28,434 nt of DNA, from the NCBI GenBank assembly GCA_934101685.1, contig CAKORZ010000009.1, positions 1 to 28,434 of the forward strand, given 5' to 3'. Shown in pieces: positions 6,235-15,758 of this stretch; positions within the stretch are counted from its first letter, which is position 1, and each line of letters opens with the position of its first letter. The notes below the pieces were generated by a model. It saw only the letters and a list, made by a program, of their open reading frames with translations, was not told where the DNA came from and did no database searches. The position numbers and the translations under genes are program-made. The DNA comes from an uncultured Bacilli bacterium (GTDB lineage: Bacteria; Bacillota_I; Bacilli_A; RFN20; DUOF01).

Positions 6235-8016
6235 ATGGATAGAGACTTAAAAGAAATATTAAAAGAAGCAAAAAGAGATAATGCACAATCAAAAATGCAA
6301 GCAGCTAATTACTATGATGAAACTGAACAATATAAGGAAGCATTTAGGTGGTATGTAGATGCAGCAGATGATGGCGAAGTTCATGCTCAAATAAAAGTAG
6401 GAGATTATTATTATGAAGGTAGAGGAGTAAAACAAGACTATTCTAAAGCTGTAAGTTGGTATACAAAAGCTTCTACTTATAATAATGATGAAGCAATAAC
6501 TAAATTGGCTAATATGTATAAAAATGGTTTAGGTGTGGAAAAAGATTTAAAAGAAGCACTTGGGTTGTATGAAAAGGCTGCTAATGTAGAGAATGCAGAA
6601 GCTATGTATAATTTAGCTGTATTATTAAGAGATGGCGAAGTAGTAGAAAAAGATAATGAAAAAGCATTCAGTTATTTTGAAAAAGCAGCAAATAAAGGAT
6701 ATGTTAAAGCTAAAGCAAATTTAGGATATTGTTTGTGTAATGGAATAGGTGCAAAAAAAGATGTAACTAAAGGAATATTTTATTATAATGAGGCTGTTAA
6801 TGAAGGTAATGTTACAGCAATGTATAATTTAGCTATGTGTTATAAAGAAGGCTTTGGAGTAGAAGAAAATATCCAAAAAGCAATTGAATTATTTGAAATG
6901 GCAGGTAAACAAGGACACGCTAAAGCATTGAATGAGCTTGGTAAAATATATGAAACTGAAGTTGGATATCATAAAAATATAGGTTTTGCTATTGATTGCT
7001 ATAAAAGAGCTATTGAATGTGGGTACTTAGAGGCTTCTATTAGATTAGCAGAAATTTATTTTGATAGAAATGAAAGCAAAAAAGCAATTGATGTTTTAGA
7101 AAAGAATAGTTCTAATGTGGAAGTTAAATTTGCTCTTGGAAAATATTATTATGAGGGTAAATTTGTAAATCAAAACTATGCAAAAGCTCTTAAATATATT
7201 AGTGAAGCCGCTAAAGAAAATCATAAATTAGCACAATATTATGTTGGCTTGGCTTATTATAATGGATATGGAGTAGATGTAAACGAAGAAAAAGCAATAG
7301 AATGCTTAAAAATATCTGCAGATAATGAATGTATGGAATCTATAATGTTTTTAGCAAAATATTATGAAGATAAAGGGTTAATGGAAAGTAACGTAATGTA
7401 TGAGAAGGCTGCTAGTAATGGTAATGTAGATGCTATGTATCATTTAGGTTACAATTTAGCTCATGGGAAATTGATAGAAAAAGATGAAAAAAAAGCAATA
7501 GAATATTATAAAAAAGCAGCAGATAAAGATAATAAGCAAGCACAATGTAATTTAGCTTTATGCTATATGAATGGTAATGGAATTGATAAAAATTTAGGGT
7601 TTGCAATTTATTGGTTTGAAAGAGCAGCATCTAATGGTTCAGTAGTAGCAATGTATAATTTAGGAAAATGCTATGAGTATGGTGTTGGAGTAGAAAAAAA
7701 TGATTATTTTTCACTTAAGTATTATTTGAGAGCAGCAAATAATGAGAATACTGAGGGAATGTTAGCAGTTGCTAGATTATATAAAGATGTATATAAAGAC
7801 ATTGAACAAGCGATGTATTGGTATAATGAGGCTATGAAAAAGGATGTAGATGAAGCTTATATTGGTCTTGCAGACTTATATATAAGTGTTGAGAGTATAA
7901 GAGATGAAAATAAATCATTATTGTTGCTTGAAAAAGTAAAAAAAGAAGATAATAAATATTATCAAGCAGTAGATAAAAAAGTTAAGGAATACCTAGATAA
8001 TAAAGCAAGTATTTAA
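6235..8016 (+). CDS. Sel1-like repeat protein
   Basis: This 593-residue protein is almost entirely built of about 15 degenerate Sel1-type tetratricopeptide-like repeats of roughly 36 residues; typical units read AMYNLAVLLRDGEVVEKD and AMYNLGKCYEYGVGVEKN, each followed by a KAxxYYxKAA-like helix. Such superhelical solenoids act as protein-binding scaffolds. There is no signal peptide or membrane segment, so it is predicted to be cytoplasmic. The partner is unknown. I chose ATG 6235 over the in-frame TTG 6229: GAGGTG (6222-6227) is 7 nt from the ATG but only 1 nt from the TTG. The gene is a single transcription unit with its own promoter and terminator, in the place where Bacillus has cggR before gapA. 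Confidence 0.9.
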   Translation: MDRDLKEILKEAKRDNAQSKMQAANYYDETEQYKEAFRWYVDAADDGEVHAQIKVGDYYYEGRGVKQDYSKAVSWYTKASTYNNDEAITKLANMYKNGLGVEKDLKEALGLYEKAANVENAEAMYNLAVLLRDGEVVEKDNEKAFSYFEKAANKGYVKAKANLGYCLCNGIGAKKDVTKGIFYYNEAVNEGNVTAMYNLAMCYKEGFGVEENIQKAIELFEMAGKQGHAKALNELGKIYETEVGYHKNIGFAIDCYKRAIECGYLEASIRLAEIYFDRNESKKAIDVLEKNSSNVEVKFALGKYYYEGKFVNQNYAKALKYISEAAKENHKLAQYYVGLAYYNGYGVDVNEEKAIECLKISADNECMESIMFLAKYYEDKGLMESNVMYEKAASNGNVDAMYHLGYNLAHGKLIEKDEKKAIEYYKKAADKDNKQAQCNLALCYMNGNGIDKNLGFAIYWFERAASNGSVVAMYNLGKCYEYGVGVEKNDYFSLKYYLRAANNENTEGMLAVARLYKDVYKDIEQAMYWYNEAMKKDVDEAYIGLADLYISVESIRDENKSLLLLEKVKKEDNKYYQAVDKKVKEYLDNKASI

Positions 8017-8021
8017 TTAAG

Positions 8022-8046
8022 AGGTCACTGAAAAGTGACCTTTTTT
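8022..8046 (+). terminator. Terminator of the Sel1-repeat gene
   Basis: AGGTCACT / AGTGACCT perfect 8-bp stem with GAAA tetraloop and T tail. Confidence 0.93.
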
Positions 8047-8072
8047 GTTCTTTTAATAATAGGGCCAAATAA

Positions 8073-8101
8073 TTGACCATAAAATATTAATGAATTATAA
8101 T
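8073..8101 (+). promoter_or_regulatory. Main promoter of the glycolytic operon
   Basis: TTGACC (8073-8078), exactly 17 bp, TATAAT (8096-8101): 11 of 12 bases match the sigma-A consensus, as expected for a strongly expressed operon. A GGGGG-containing ribosome site precedes ATG 8140. Confidence 0.88.
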
Positions 8102-8139
8102 TATGTTGTGTTAAAAAATATAAAAAGGGGGAAATTAAC

Positions 8140-9174
8140 ATGGCAATTAAAATTGCAATTAATGGATTTGGCCGTATAGGTCGTTTAGCATTCAGAAGAG
8201 GTGTAGAAACTGGAGAATTTGAAGTAGTAGCTATAAATGATTTAGCAAGTGCTAAAAACTTGGCTTACTTGTTAAAATATGATAGTGCTCAAAAGATTTT
8301 TAAAGGTCATACTATAGAAGCAGATGATAAAAATATTATATTTGATGGCAGAAAAATTCCTGTAATTGGAGAAAAAGATCCAAATAATATTAAATGGTCT
8401 AACTATGGTGTTGATTTAGTTCTAGAATGCACAGGTCGTTTCAAAGGAAAAGAGGATGCTCTTGTTCATGTTAAAGTTGGTGGAGCTAAAGGTGTTGTAA
8501 TAAGCGCTCCTGCTGATAAAGAAACTCCTACATTTGTATATGGTGTAAATGATAATGAATTAACTAAAGATATGACAGTTATTTCTGGTGCAAGTTGTAC
8601 TACTAACTGCTTAGCTCCAGTAATGAAAGTATTAGAAGAAAAGTTTGGTGTTGAAGGTGGATTTATGACTACAGTTCATGCTTACACAAATGACCAAACT
8701 ACTCTAGACTTAGTTAAAGAAAAAGATTTTAGAAGAGGAAGAGCAAGTGCTGCTAATATTGTTCCTACAAGCACAGGTGCAGCTAAAGCATTACACTTAG
8801 TATTACCTTCATTAAAAGGAAAATTACAAGGTGGAGCATTACGTGTTCCTGTAATTGATGGTTCACTTGTAGATTTAACTTTAACTTTAAAAACAAAAGT
8901 TACAAAAGAAATGATTAACGAAGCAATGAAAGAAGCTAGTGAAACTTACTTAAAAGATGTTTTAGGTTATACAGAAGAACCAGTTGTTTCAAGTGATATT
9001 ATAGGTATTACTTATGGATCATTATTTGATGCAACTCAAACTGTTATTTTAGAATTACCAGAAGGAAAGCAATATGTAAAAGTAGTTTCTTGGTATGATA
9101 ATGAAAATTCTTATACTTGCCAATATATGCGTATGGCTAAGAAACTTGCTGAAGTTCTTGGAGTAGCAAAATAA
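8140..9174 (+). CDS. gap: Glyceraldehyde-3-phosphate dehydrogenase
   Basis: It catalyses NAD-linked oxidation and phosphorylation of glyceraldehyde-3-phosphate. The N-terminal Rossmann motif INGFGRIGR (residues 7-15) and Asp34 (AIND, favouring NAD over NADP) are visible, as are the catalytic Cys153 in SGASCTTNCLAP and His180 in TTVHAYTNDQ. At 344 residues it is slightly longer than the common ~335, still full length. First gene of the operon gap-pgk-tpiA-gpmI-eno; no terminator before pgk. Codon use (GGT, CGT) suggests high expression. Confidence 0.98.
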   Translation: MAIKIAINGFGRIGRLAFRRGVETGEFEVVAINDLASAKNLAYLLKYDSAQKIFKGHTIEADDKNIIFDGRKIPVIGEKDPNNIKWSNYGVDLVLECTGRFKGKEDALVHVKVGGAKGVVISAPADKETPTFVYGVNDNELTKDMTVISGASCTTNCLAPVMKVLEEKFGVEGGFMTTVHAYTNDQTTLDLVKEKDFRRGRASAANIVPTSTGAAKALHLVLPSLKGKLQGGALRVPVIDGSLVDLTLTLKTKVTKEMINEAMKEASETYLKDVLGYTEEPVVSSDIIGITYGSLFDATQTVILELPEGKQYVKVVSWYDNENSYTCQYMRMAKKLAEVLGVAK

Positions 9175-9214
9175 ACTTTATATAATTAGAACTTTTTAAA
9201 GAAAGGGATTAAAT

Positions 9215-10423
9215 ATGAAAAAAACAATTAGGGATATAAATTTAGAAGGAAAGAATGTGCTTGTAAGAGTAGATTTTAATGTTCCTTTGAAAGATGGAGT
9301 TGTTAAAGATGACAATCGTGTTAGAGAAGCAATTCCTACTATTAAGTATTTAATAGAACAAGGTGCAAAAGTTGTTTTATGTTCTCATTTAGGTAAAATA
9401 GATCATAAAGATCCAGAAAAATGTGAAGCAGATAAAAAGAAAAATGATATGAAATATGTTGTGCCTACTTTAGAAGAATTATTAGGCCAAAAGGTATATT
9501 ATGTAGATGAAGTATATGGCGACAAAGTTAGTGAAACATTACATAATTTAAATAATGGTGAAGTAATGCTTCTTCAAAATACTAGATATGAAAAAGGAGA
9601 AAGTAAAAATGATCCTGAATTAGCTGCAAATATGGCTAAAGATATTGATGTATTTGTTATGGATGCTTTTGGTAGTGCACATAGAGCTCACGCTTCTACT
9701 TATGGTGTGCCTGAATTATTAAACGAAGAAGGTAAAGAAACTGCTATTGGCTTTTTGATGGAAAAAGAAATTGATGCATTAACTAAATGTGTTGAAGCAA
9801 AAGAACATCCTTATGTTGCTGTTTTAGGTGGAGCAAAAGTTAGCGATAAAATTAAGGTTATTGAAGGACTTTTGAAAAAAGCTGATAAAATCATTATTGG
9901 TGGAGCAATGGCTTATACATTTTTAAAAGCAAAAGGAGTAGAAGTTGGTAAATCCTTAGTAGAAGATGATCAACTTGAATTTGCTAAAAAATGCTTAGAA
10001 GAGGGAAAAGAAAAAATTATTCTTCCAGTAGATCATATTGTTTCTTTTGATTTTGAGGGTGAAGAAAGCATGCCTACAATTAATGAAAATATTCCTGATA
10101 TGTTTTTTGGATTAGATATTGGTCCTAAAACAAGAGCTTATTTTGATTCTGAATTAGCGAATGCTAAAATTGTATTTTGGAATGGACCAATGGGCGTTTT
10201 TGAAAACCCAATGTTTGCAGAAGGTACTAAGAAAGTTTGTGAAAGTATTGCAAAACTTGACGGTGCTTTTAGTGTAATTGGTGGTGGAGATAGTGCTAGT
10301 GCAGCTAAGCAATTAGGCTTTAAAGATAGATTTAGTCACGTATCAACTGGAGGAGGAGCTTCTCTTGAAATGATAGAGAACGATGGTAAACTTCCAGGTA
10401 TTGATATAATACAAGATAAATAA
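9215..10423 (+). CDS. pgk: Phosphoglycerate kinase
   Basis: It transfers phosphate from 1,3-bisphosphoglycerate to ADP, the first ATP-yielding step of glycolysis. Visible are the substrate-binding VLVRVDFNVPLKDG (about 15-28), LLQNTRYEKGE, MDAFGSAHRAHAST, the hinge-region GGAKVSDKI and the nucleotide-site GGGDSASAAKQLG. Length 402 is normal. AAAGAAAGGG precedes ATG 9215. Lies 40 nt after gap and 10 nt before tpiA. Confidence 0.98.
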   Translation: MKKTIRDINLEGKNVLVRVDFNVPLKDGVVKDDNRVREAIPTIKYLIEQGAKVVLCSHLGKIDHKDPEKCEADKKKNDMKYVVPTLEELLGQKVYYVDEVYGDKVSETLHNLNNGEVMLLQNTRYEKGESKNDPELAANMAKDIDVFVMDAFGSAHRAHASTYGVPELLNEEGKETAIGFLMEKEIDALTKCVEAKEHPYVAVLGGAKVSDKIKVIEGLLKKADKIIIGGAMAYTFLKAKGVEVGKSLVEDDQLEFAKKCLEEGKEKIILPVDHIVSFDFEGEESMPTINENIPDMFFGLDIGPKTRAYFDSELANAKIVFWNGPMGVFENPMFAEGTKKVCESIAKLDGAFSVIGGGDSASAAKQLGFKDRFSHVSTGGGASLEMIENDGKLPGIDIIQDK

Positions 10424-10433
10424 AGGAGACCTT

Positions 10434-11192
10434 ATGAAAAGGAAAATACTTATAGGAAACTGGAAAATGAACAAGACAATTGCTGAAACAATTGATTTTG
10501 TAAATAAAGTTAATGATAAAGCTCTTAAAGTAGCAAATGATGAATTAATAGTTGGTATTGCGCCATCTTATATATGCTTACCTGTTTTAAGAAAATTAGG
10601 TACTGGTATCATTTGTTTTGCTCAAAATGTTCATTTTGCCGATAATGGAGCTTATACTGGTGAAGTAAGCCCACTTATGTTAAAAGAAATTGGTGTTGAT
10701 GCATCATTAGTAGGTCATAGTGAAAGAAGACAATATTTCAATGAAACTAATGAAACATGTAATAAGAAATTAAAAACCTTAGAAAAATATGGATTTAATG
10801 GTTTATATTGTGTTGGTGAAACACTTGAAGATTATGAAAATGGTTTAACTAAAGAAGTTGTTAAAAAACAAGTTCTTGAAGGCATTGAAGGATTAAGCCC
10901 AGAATATATTTCTACACTTACAATTGCTTATGAGCCAGTTTGGTCAATTGGTACTGGAAAGAATGCTACAGTACAAATAGCAAGCGATGTGTGCGGATAT
11001 ATTAGTGAAGTAATAAGTGAAAAGTATGGTAAAGAAGTTGGCGATTCTGTTTATGTTTTATATGGTGGATCAGTTAAACCAGAAAATGTTAAAGAATATG
11101 TTGATGATGAAAATATTGATGGCGCACTTGTTGGTGGAGCTTCATTAAAACCTGATTCATTTATTCAAATGATTGATAATTTGTTAGATTAA
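10434..11192 (+). CDS. tpiA: Triosephosphate isomerase
   Basis: A (beta/alpha)8 barrel enzyme interconverting dihydroxyacetone phosphate and glyceraldehyde-3-phosphate. Active-site residues are all present: Asn9/Lys11 (GNWKMNKT), His95 (VGHSERRQYF) and the base Glu167 (AYEPVWSIGTG); the phosphate-gripping loop LYGGSVKPEN follows. Full length at 252 residues. AAGGAGA directly after the pgk stop serves ATG 10434. Confidence 0.98.
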   Translation: MKRKILIGNWKMNKTIAETIDFVNKVNDKALKVANDELIVGIAPSYICLPVLRKLGTGIICFAQNVHFADNGAYTGEVSPLMLKEIGVDASLVGHSERRQYFNETNETCNKKLKTLEKYGFNGLYCVGETLEDYENGLTKEVVKKQVLEGIEGLSPEYISTLTIAYEPVWSIGTGKNATVQIASDVCGYISEVISEKYGKEVGDSVYVLYGGSVKPENVKEYVDDENIDGALVGGASLKPDSFIQMIDNLLD

Positions 11193-11218
11193 AATATTTA
11201 AGAAAGGGGAAAAAGAGT

Positions 11219-12796
11219 ATGAGTAAAAGAAAAGTTATTTTATGTATTATGGATGGTTTTGGAAGTAGGGAAGAAGTAGTATATGGAAATGCAATAAAAA
11301 ATGCTCATACTCCAAACCTTGATTATTTAAAAAGAGAGTATCCTAATGTTTTATTAGATGCAAGTGGAGAACCTGTTGGACTTCCAAAGGGACAAATGGG
11401 TAATAGTGAAGTTGGACATATGAATATAGGTGCAGGTAGAGTAGTGTACCAGTCTTTAACATTAATTAATAAGTTAATTAAAGAGGGTACTTTTTTTAGT
11501 AATGAAAAGTTATTAGAGGCTATTAACTATGCTAAAAATAATAAGTCTACTTTACATTTATTTTGCTTGTTAAGTGATGGAGGAGTTCATTCTCATATTG
11601 ATCACTTACTAGCAATGATGGAACTTGCAAAAAAAGAAAATATAAAAGATTTATATTTACATTTATTCTTAGATGGAAGAGATGTTCCTCCACAAAGTAG
11701 TGAAAAATATATTAAAACTATAAATGATAAAATTAATGAATTAGAAATAGGCGTTATAGCTACTTTATCTGGCAGATATTATGCAATGGATAGAGATAAG
11801 AACTTTGATAGAATTTATAAATCATATAAAGCAATGGTTGATTTAAGTGGTAATTCATTTGATGATCCTATTAGTTATGTTAAAGATGAATATGTTAGAC
11901 TTAAAAATGATGGATGGGAAAGTTCTGATGAATTTGTTATGCCAGCATATAATAAAAAATTAAGTAAAGGTATTCAAAATAATGATTCAATTGTTTTCTT
12001 AAACTTTAGACCAGATAGAGCAATTGAAATTTCTACAATGATTACTAATCATGAAGAATATGATAAAAAAATAAATATTGAAACTAAATTAGAAAACATT
12101 TTCTTTGTGTGTATGATGAAATATAGTGAATCAGTAAAAGGTGAAATAGCGTTTAAATTAGATGATTTAACTAATACTTTAGGTGAGTTTTTAGCTAATA
12201 ATGGATATCATCAATTAAGAATAGCGGAGACTGAAAAGTATGCGCATGTTACATTCTTCTTTGATGGAACTAAAAATTATGATGGAATAGAAAGACCACA
12301 GTTAAATAATTGTGATCGAATATTAGTAAATTCACCTAAGGTTGCAACATATGATTTAATGCCTGAAATGTCAGCATATATTGTATGCGATAAATTAGTT
12401 AAAGCAATAGAGAGTGAAAAATATGATGTAATTATTGTTAACTTTGCAAATTGCGATATGGTTGGTCATACAGCTGTATGGAATAGTGTTGTAAAGGCTG
12501 TTGAAGTTGTTGATGAATGCGTTGGCAAAGTATATGAAGCAAATAAAAAGGTTGGTGGAGTAATGTTAATTACTGCTGACCATGGAAATGCTGATATTGT
12601 ATATGATTTAGATGGCAATATAGTAAGTAGCCATACGACTAGTCCAGTACCTCTTATTGTTACTGATAAAGATATTTGCTTAAGAGGTAATGGCAAACTA
12701 GCAGATTTAGCTCCTACAATATTACATATATTAGAAGAGAAAAAACCTAATGAGATGACAGGTGAAGATTTGATTGTAGAAAGGAATGATAAATAA
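11219..12796 (+). CDS. gpmI: Cofactor-independent phosphoglycerate mutase
   Basis: It interconverts 3- and 2-phosphoglycerate using two Mn ions and a phosphoserine intermediate. Asp12 (IMDGFG) and the nucleophile Ser63 in GNSEVGHMNIGAGRVVYQ mark the metal/phosphatase domain; the C-terminal metal motif TADHGNADI is also present. Length 525 fits the iPGM class. Its stop TAA (12794-12796) shares one base with the eno start codon, so translation of the two is coupled. Confidence 0.97.
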   Translation: MSKRKVILCIMDGFGSREEVVYGNAIKNAHTPNLDYLKREYPNVLLDASGEPVGLPKGQMGNSEVGHMNIGAGRVVYQSLTLINKLIKEGTFFSNEKLLEAINYAKNNKSTLHLFCLLSDGGVHSHIDHLLAMMELAKKENIKDLYLHLFLDGRDVPPQSSEKYIKTINDKINELEIGVIATLSGRYYAMDRDKNFDRIYKSYKAMVDLSGNSFDDPISYVKDEYVRLKNDGWESSDEFVMPAYNKKLSKGIQNNDSIVFLNFRPDRAIEISTMITNHEEYDKKINIETKLENIFFVCMMKYSESVKGEIAFKLDDLTNTLGEFLANNGYHQLRIAETEKYAHVTFFFDGTKNYDGIERPQLNNCDRILVNSPKVATYDLMPEMSAYIVCDKLVKAIESEKYDVIIVNFANCDMVGHTAVWNSVVKAVEVVDECVGKVYEANKKVGGVMLITADHGNADIVYDLDGNIVSSHTTSPVPLIVTDKDICLRGNGKLADLAPTILHILEEKKPNEMTGEDLIVERNDK

Positions 12797-14079
12797 TGTC
12801 ACAAATCAGTGGAGTTTTTGCAAGAGAAGTTTTGGATTCAAGAGGTAATCCAACAGTAGAAGTAGAAGTAGTTACAGAATCAGGTGCTTGTGGTAAGGCA
12901 ATAGTTCCTAGTGGTGCTTCAACAGGTGAAAAAGAAGCATTAGAATTAAGAGATGGAGATAAAGAAAGATATTTAGGTAAAGGTGTTTTAAAGGCTGTTA
13001 AAAATGTAAATGAAATAATTGCACCTAAAGTAGTTGGAATGTTAGTAGATGATCAAGTAGCAATAGATAAATTACTTATTGAATTGGATGGTACTCCTAA
13101 TAAATCAAAATTAGGTGCTAATGCAATGCTTGGTGTATCCCTTGCATGTGCACATGCTGCAGCTAACTATTATCATATGTCTTTATATAAATATTTAGGT
13201 GGATTTAATGCTAAAGTTTTACCTACACCTATGATGAATATTATGAATGGTGGAGCTCACGCTAATTTCTGCACAGATATTCAAGAATTTATGATTATGC
13301 CAGTTGGTGCACCTACTTTTAGAGAAGCATTAAGAATGGGCTCAGAAATTTATCACAATTTACAAAAAGTATTAAAAGAAAAGGGCTTATCTACTGCAGT
13401 TGGTGATGAAGGTGGATTTGCTCCTAAATTAGAAAACAATGAAGAAGCTTTAAAATGTATTATGGAAGCTATTACAAGAGCGGGGTATACTCCTGGAGTT
13501 GATGTTAAATTAGCTCTTGATGTAGCAGCTAGTGAATTATATGATGAAGTAAGTAATACATATAAAGTTGATGGAAAGAAATTAATGGCTTCAGAATTAG
13601 TAGAATACTATGATTATTTAGTAAAAAAATATCCAATAATTTCTATTGAAGATGGATTAGATGAATTTGACTGGGATGGTTGGAAACTTCTTACTGAATT
13701 ATTAGGTGATAGAGTTCAAATAGTAGGTGATGATTTATTCGTCACTAATCCTGCTATTATTGCTGAAGGTATTAAAAGAGGCGTTGCTAATTCAGTATTA
13801 ATTAAGTTAAATCAAATTGGTACATTAACAGAAACATTTGATGCAATGGAAATGGCTAGAAAAGCAGGATATACAGCTGTTGTTTCTCATAGATCAGGTG
13901 AAAGTGAAGATACTACAATTGCTCATGTTGCTGTAGCATTTAACGCTGGACAAATTAAGACAGGATCTTTAGCAAGAACTGATAGAATTGCTAAATATAA
14001 TGAACTATTAAGAATTGAAGAAGAATTAGAAGGCGCTGCTAAATATGCAGGTAATAGTGCTTTCTATAATTTAGACTAA
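12796..14079 (+). CDS. eno: Enolase
   Basis: It dehydrates 2-phosphoglycerate to phosphoenolpyruvate. Conserved segments include EVLDSRGNPTVEVEV (11-25), the flexible-loop SGASTGEKEALELRDGD (about 39-55), Glu205 in VGDEGGFAPKL, the metal-binding IEDGLDE and GDDLFVTN, and SHRSGESEDT. Length 427 is normal. Last gene of the glycolytic operon. Its stop overlaps the end of the convergent surface-protein gene by 4 bp, and its terminator lies further inside that gene. Confidence 0.98.
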   Translation: MSQISGVFAREVLDSRGNPTVEVEVVTESGACGKAIVPSGASTGEKEALELRDGDKERYLGKGVLKAVKNVNEIIAPKVVGMLVDDQVAIDKLLIELDGTPNKSKLGANAMLGVSLACAHAAANYYHMSLYKYLGGFNAKVLPTPMMNIMNGGAHANFCTDIQEFMIMPVGAPTFREALRMGSEIYHNLQKVLKEKGLSTAVGDEGGFAPKLENNEEALKCIMEAITRAGYTPGVDVKLALDVAASELYDEVSNTYKVDGKKLMASELVEYYDYLVKKYPIISIEDGLDEFDWDGWKLLTELLGDRVQIVGDDLFVTNPAIIAEGIKRGVANSVLIKLNQIGTLTETFDAMEMARKAGYTAVVSHRSGESEDTTIAHVAVAFNAGQIKTGSLARTDRIAKYNELLRIEEELEGAAKYAGNSAFYNLD

Positions 14080-15653
14080 AATAAGAAAGAAAATATTCTT
14101 TTTATAAAGTTTAAAATACTCAATATTATATTTTTGAATATACTCCAGAGAGATTTCTTTGGAGTTTTTTCTTTTATTTCTTCGTTATTTTCACTAAGAT
14201 TATCTACTACTATATCTGCTTCTAAAACAATACATTCATTTTCAAATTCATAGTATAATTTAACTTTATATTCTCCTGGAATATTTTTGTTATTAGAGTA
14301 GGTATCTTCTATGATTTCATAAGAAAGTAAGGCTGTTTTATCAATATTATTATCGCTTTCTAAAGTTTCAATTATTTCTTCAATTGGAATATCTGAAGAG
14401 GAATTGATACCAATAAATTTTTGACTTATAAAAAACATTGGCTTTTCTGAGTCTTCAACTTTAATTGTTACTATATATACATTTGATACATTTTCACTTT
14501 CATCTTTTGCTACATATCCTATTTCATAATCACCAGGAATATAATAATTAGATGAATAATTATCAAAAGATAGTTCTATAGTTATATTTTTGCTTATATT
14601 ATCTAGAGCTAATAAACTAGTTTTTATTTCTTCAATACTTAATTTATTTTTATAACTTGTGGTGTACAAATTTTTACCAGAAATAGTGGGTGGTATATCA
14701 TCAATTATTTCAATATTTAATACATAAAGATCACTTTTATTGTTAGATAAGTCTGTTACATAAAAAGAAATTAAAAATATACCTGTTTTATCTTTATTGC
14801 TAGAATAATTATCTTCTTGTATAACAAGTCTATTTTCTATATCTTGATCATAGTTATCTTTTATTACAAGCTGTTTTTTTATACTTTCTAAAGAGATAAG
14901 ACTAGACATGTAACTTTTTAGTGATGTAGGGCCAGTTATTGTTGGCTTTATGTTGTCTATTACTTTAATTTTTATATTTAAATAGGCAATGTTTCCACTT
15001 TTATCTTGTGAAGAAAATGTTATTTCATAGATTCCTGGGATCATTTTGTTAGGAGAATAGTCATCTTTGCTTACTATGACTTCAGTAATACCATCTACTT
15101 CATCATAGGCTTTAATTTTGGCTTTTAAAGAATCAATTGATATATAACTATTCATTGAAGTTATAATGGTACTGTCTAAGTTTTCTTTTACGATAACAGG
15201 TGGCAAATCATCTAGTGTTATAAATTCGCTATAAATACTAATTGTAATGTCGCCCATTGCATTTACAAAATTAAATGTTTCGTTAGCTTTAGTGAATATA
15301 GTTTTACTATCTGTTAGTCTATTGTTAGAAAAATAGTAATTTGTGATTTTATAGCTTAAATAATTATTATTGTATGGTTGCTCTTGCTTTATTGAATTAT
15401 TACTTATGTTTTTACAACCTGTTCCATCACTTATATATTTTTCTATATGAGAATAGTTTTCAGTAGTGTGTAAAAGACTATCTGTTAATGATTCTTTTTC
15501 TACTGTGTACCAATAAAAAGGAACGTTTGTACTATAAGTTTTGTCTTGTACTTTTATTAAACAAGTTCCTATTTCTTGTGCTTTTATAGATGTAGTTTTA
15601 CTGAAAATAAAGAAAGAAAAAGCTATGATTAGTAATTTAAATATTTTTTTCAT
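14076..15653 (-). CDS. Secreted protein with four Ig-like (DUF5011-type) repeats
   Basis: A 525-residue predicted surface or secreted protein. An N-terminal signal peptide (about 1-25) is followed by a unique region with two cysteines (31 and 80) that could form a disulfide. Four tandem modules of about 85 residues follow (roughly 148-232, 233-318, 319-401, 402-484), each starting with D-x-x-P/K-P and ending in an alternating beta strand such as NIKIKVID. This resembles bacterial Ig-like/DUF5011 cell-surface modules. The C-terminus has a Glu/Lys-rich linker and a hydrophobic, basic stretch (about 502-525) that may anchor it in the membrane; no LPXTG sorting motif. GGAGGG lies before the ATG at 15653. 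Ligand unknown; adhesion is only a guess. Confidence 0.8.
   Translation of the reverse strand: MKKIFKLLIIAFSFFIFSKTTSIKAQEIGTCLIKVQDKTYSTNVPFYWYTVEKESLTDSLLHTTENYSHIEKYISDGTGCKNISNNSIKQEQPYNNNYLSYKITNYYFSNNRLTDSKTIFTKANETFNFVNAMGDITISIYSEFITLDDLPPVIVKENLDSTIITSMNSYISIDSLKAKIKAYDEVDGITEVIVSKDDYSPNKMIPGIYEITFSSQDKSGNIAYLNIKIKVIDNIKPTITGPTSLKSYMSSLISLESIKKQLVIKDNYDQDIENRLVIQEDNYSSNKDKTGIFLISFYVTDLSNNKSDLYVLNIEIIDDIPPTISGKNLYTTSYKNKLSIEEIKTSLLALDNISKNITIELSFDNYSSNYYIPGDYEIGYVAKDESENVSNVYIVTIKVEDSEKPMFFISQKFIGINSSSDIPIEEIIETLESDNNIDKTALLSYEIIEDTYSNNKNIPGEYKVKLYYEFENECIVLEADIVVDNLSENNEEIKEKTPKKSLWSIFKNIILSILNFIKRIFSFLF
14142..14170 (+). terminator. Terminator of the glycolytic operon, inside the opposing coding sequence
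   Basis: A 10-bp stem (ACTCCAGAGA 14142-14151 with TCTTTGGAGT 14156-14165, one G-T pair), loop GATT and a T6 tail. It begins 63 nt after the eno stop and lies within codons ~495-504 of the minus-strand gene, in its Lys-rich linker. Confidence 0.88.
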
Positions 15654-15714
15654 TTTTATCCCTCCATTAATATCTATAGTAATGAATTTTGATTTTTACG
15701 GAAAAAAATAAAAA

Positions 15715-15743
15715 TTCTAGAAAAAATTTATAAAAAATATAAT
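15715..15743 (+). promoter_or_regulatory. Possible promoter of the DedA unit
   Basis: TATAAT (15738-15743) with a weak TTCTAG 17 bp upstream; the region is A-rich, so the match could be chance. The -10 is 15 nt before ATG 15759. Confidence 0.35.
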
Positions 15744-15758
15744 TAAAAAGGTGAGAGT

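Noticed and set aside
8093..8102. Palindrome AATTATAATT over the gap -10 box as an operator
   Set aside because: It is a 10-bp all-A/T palindrome formed largely by the TATAAT itself and is likely to occur by chance in this composition.
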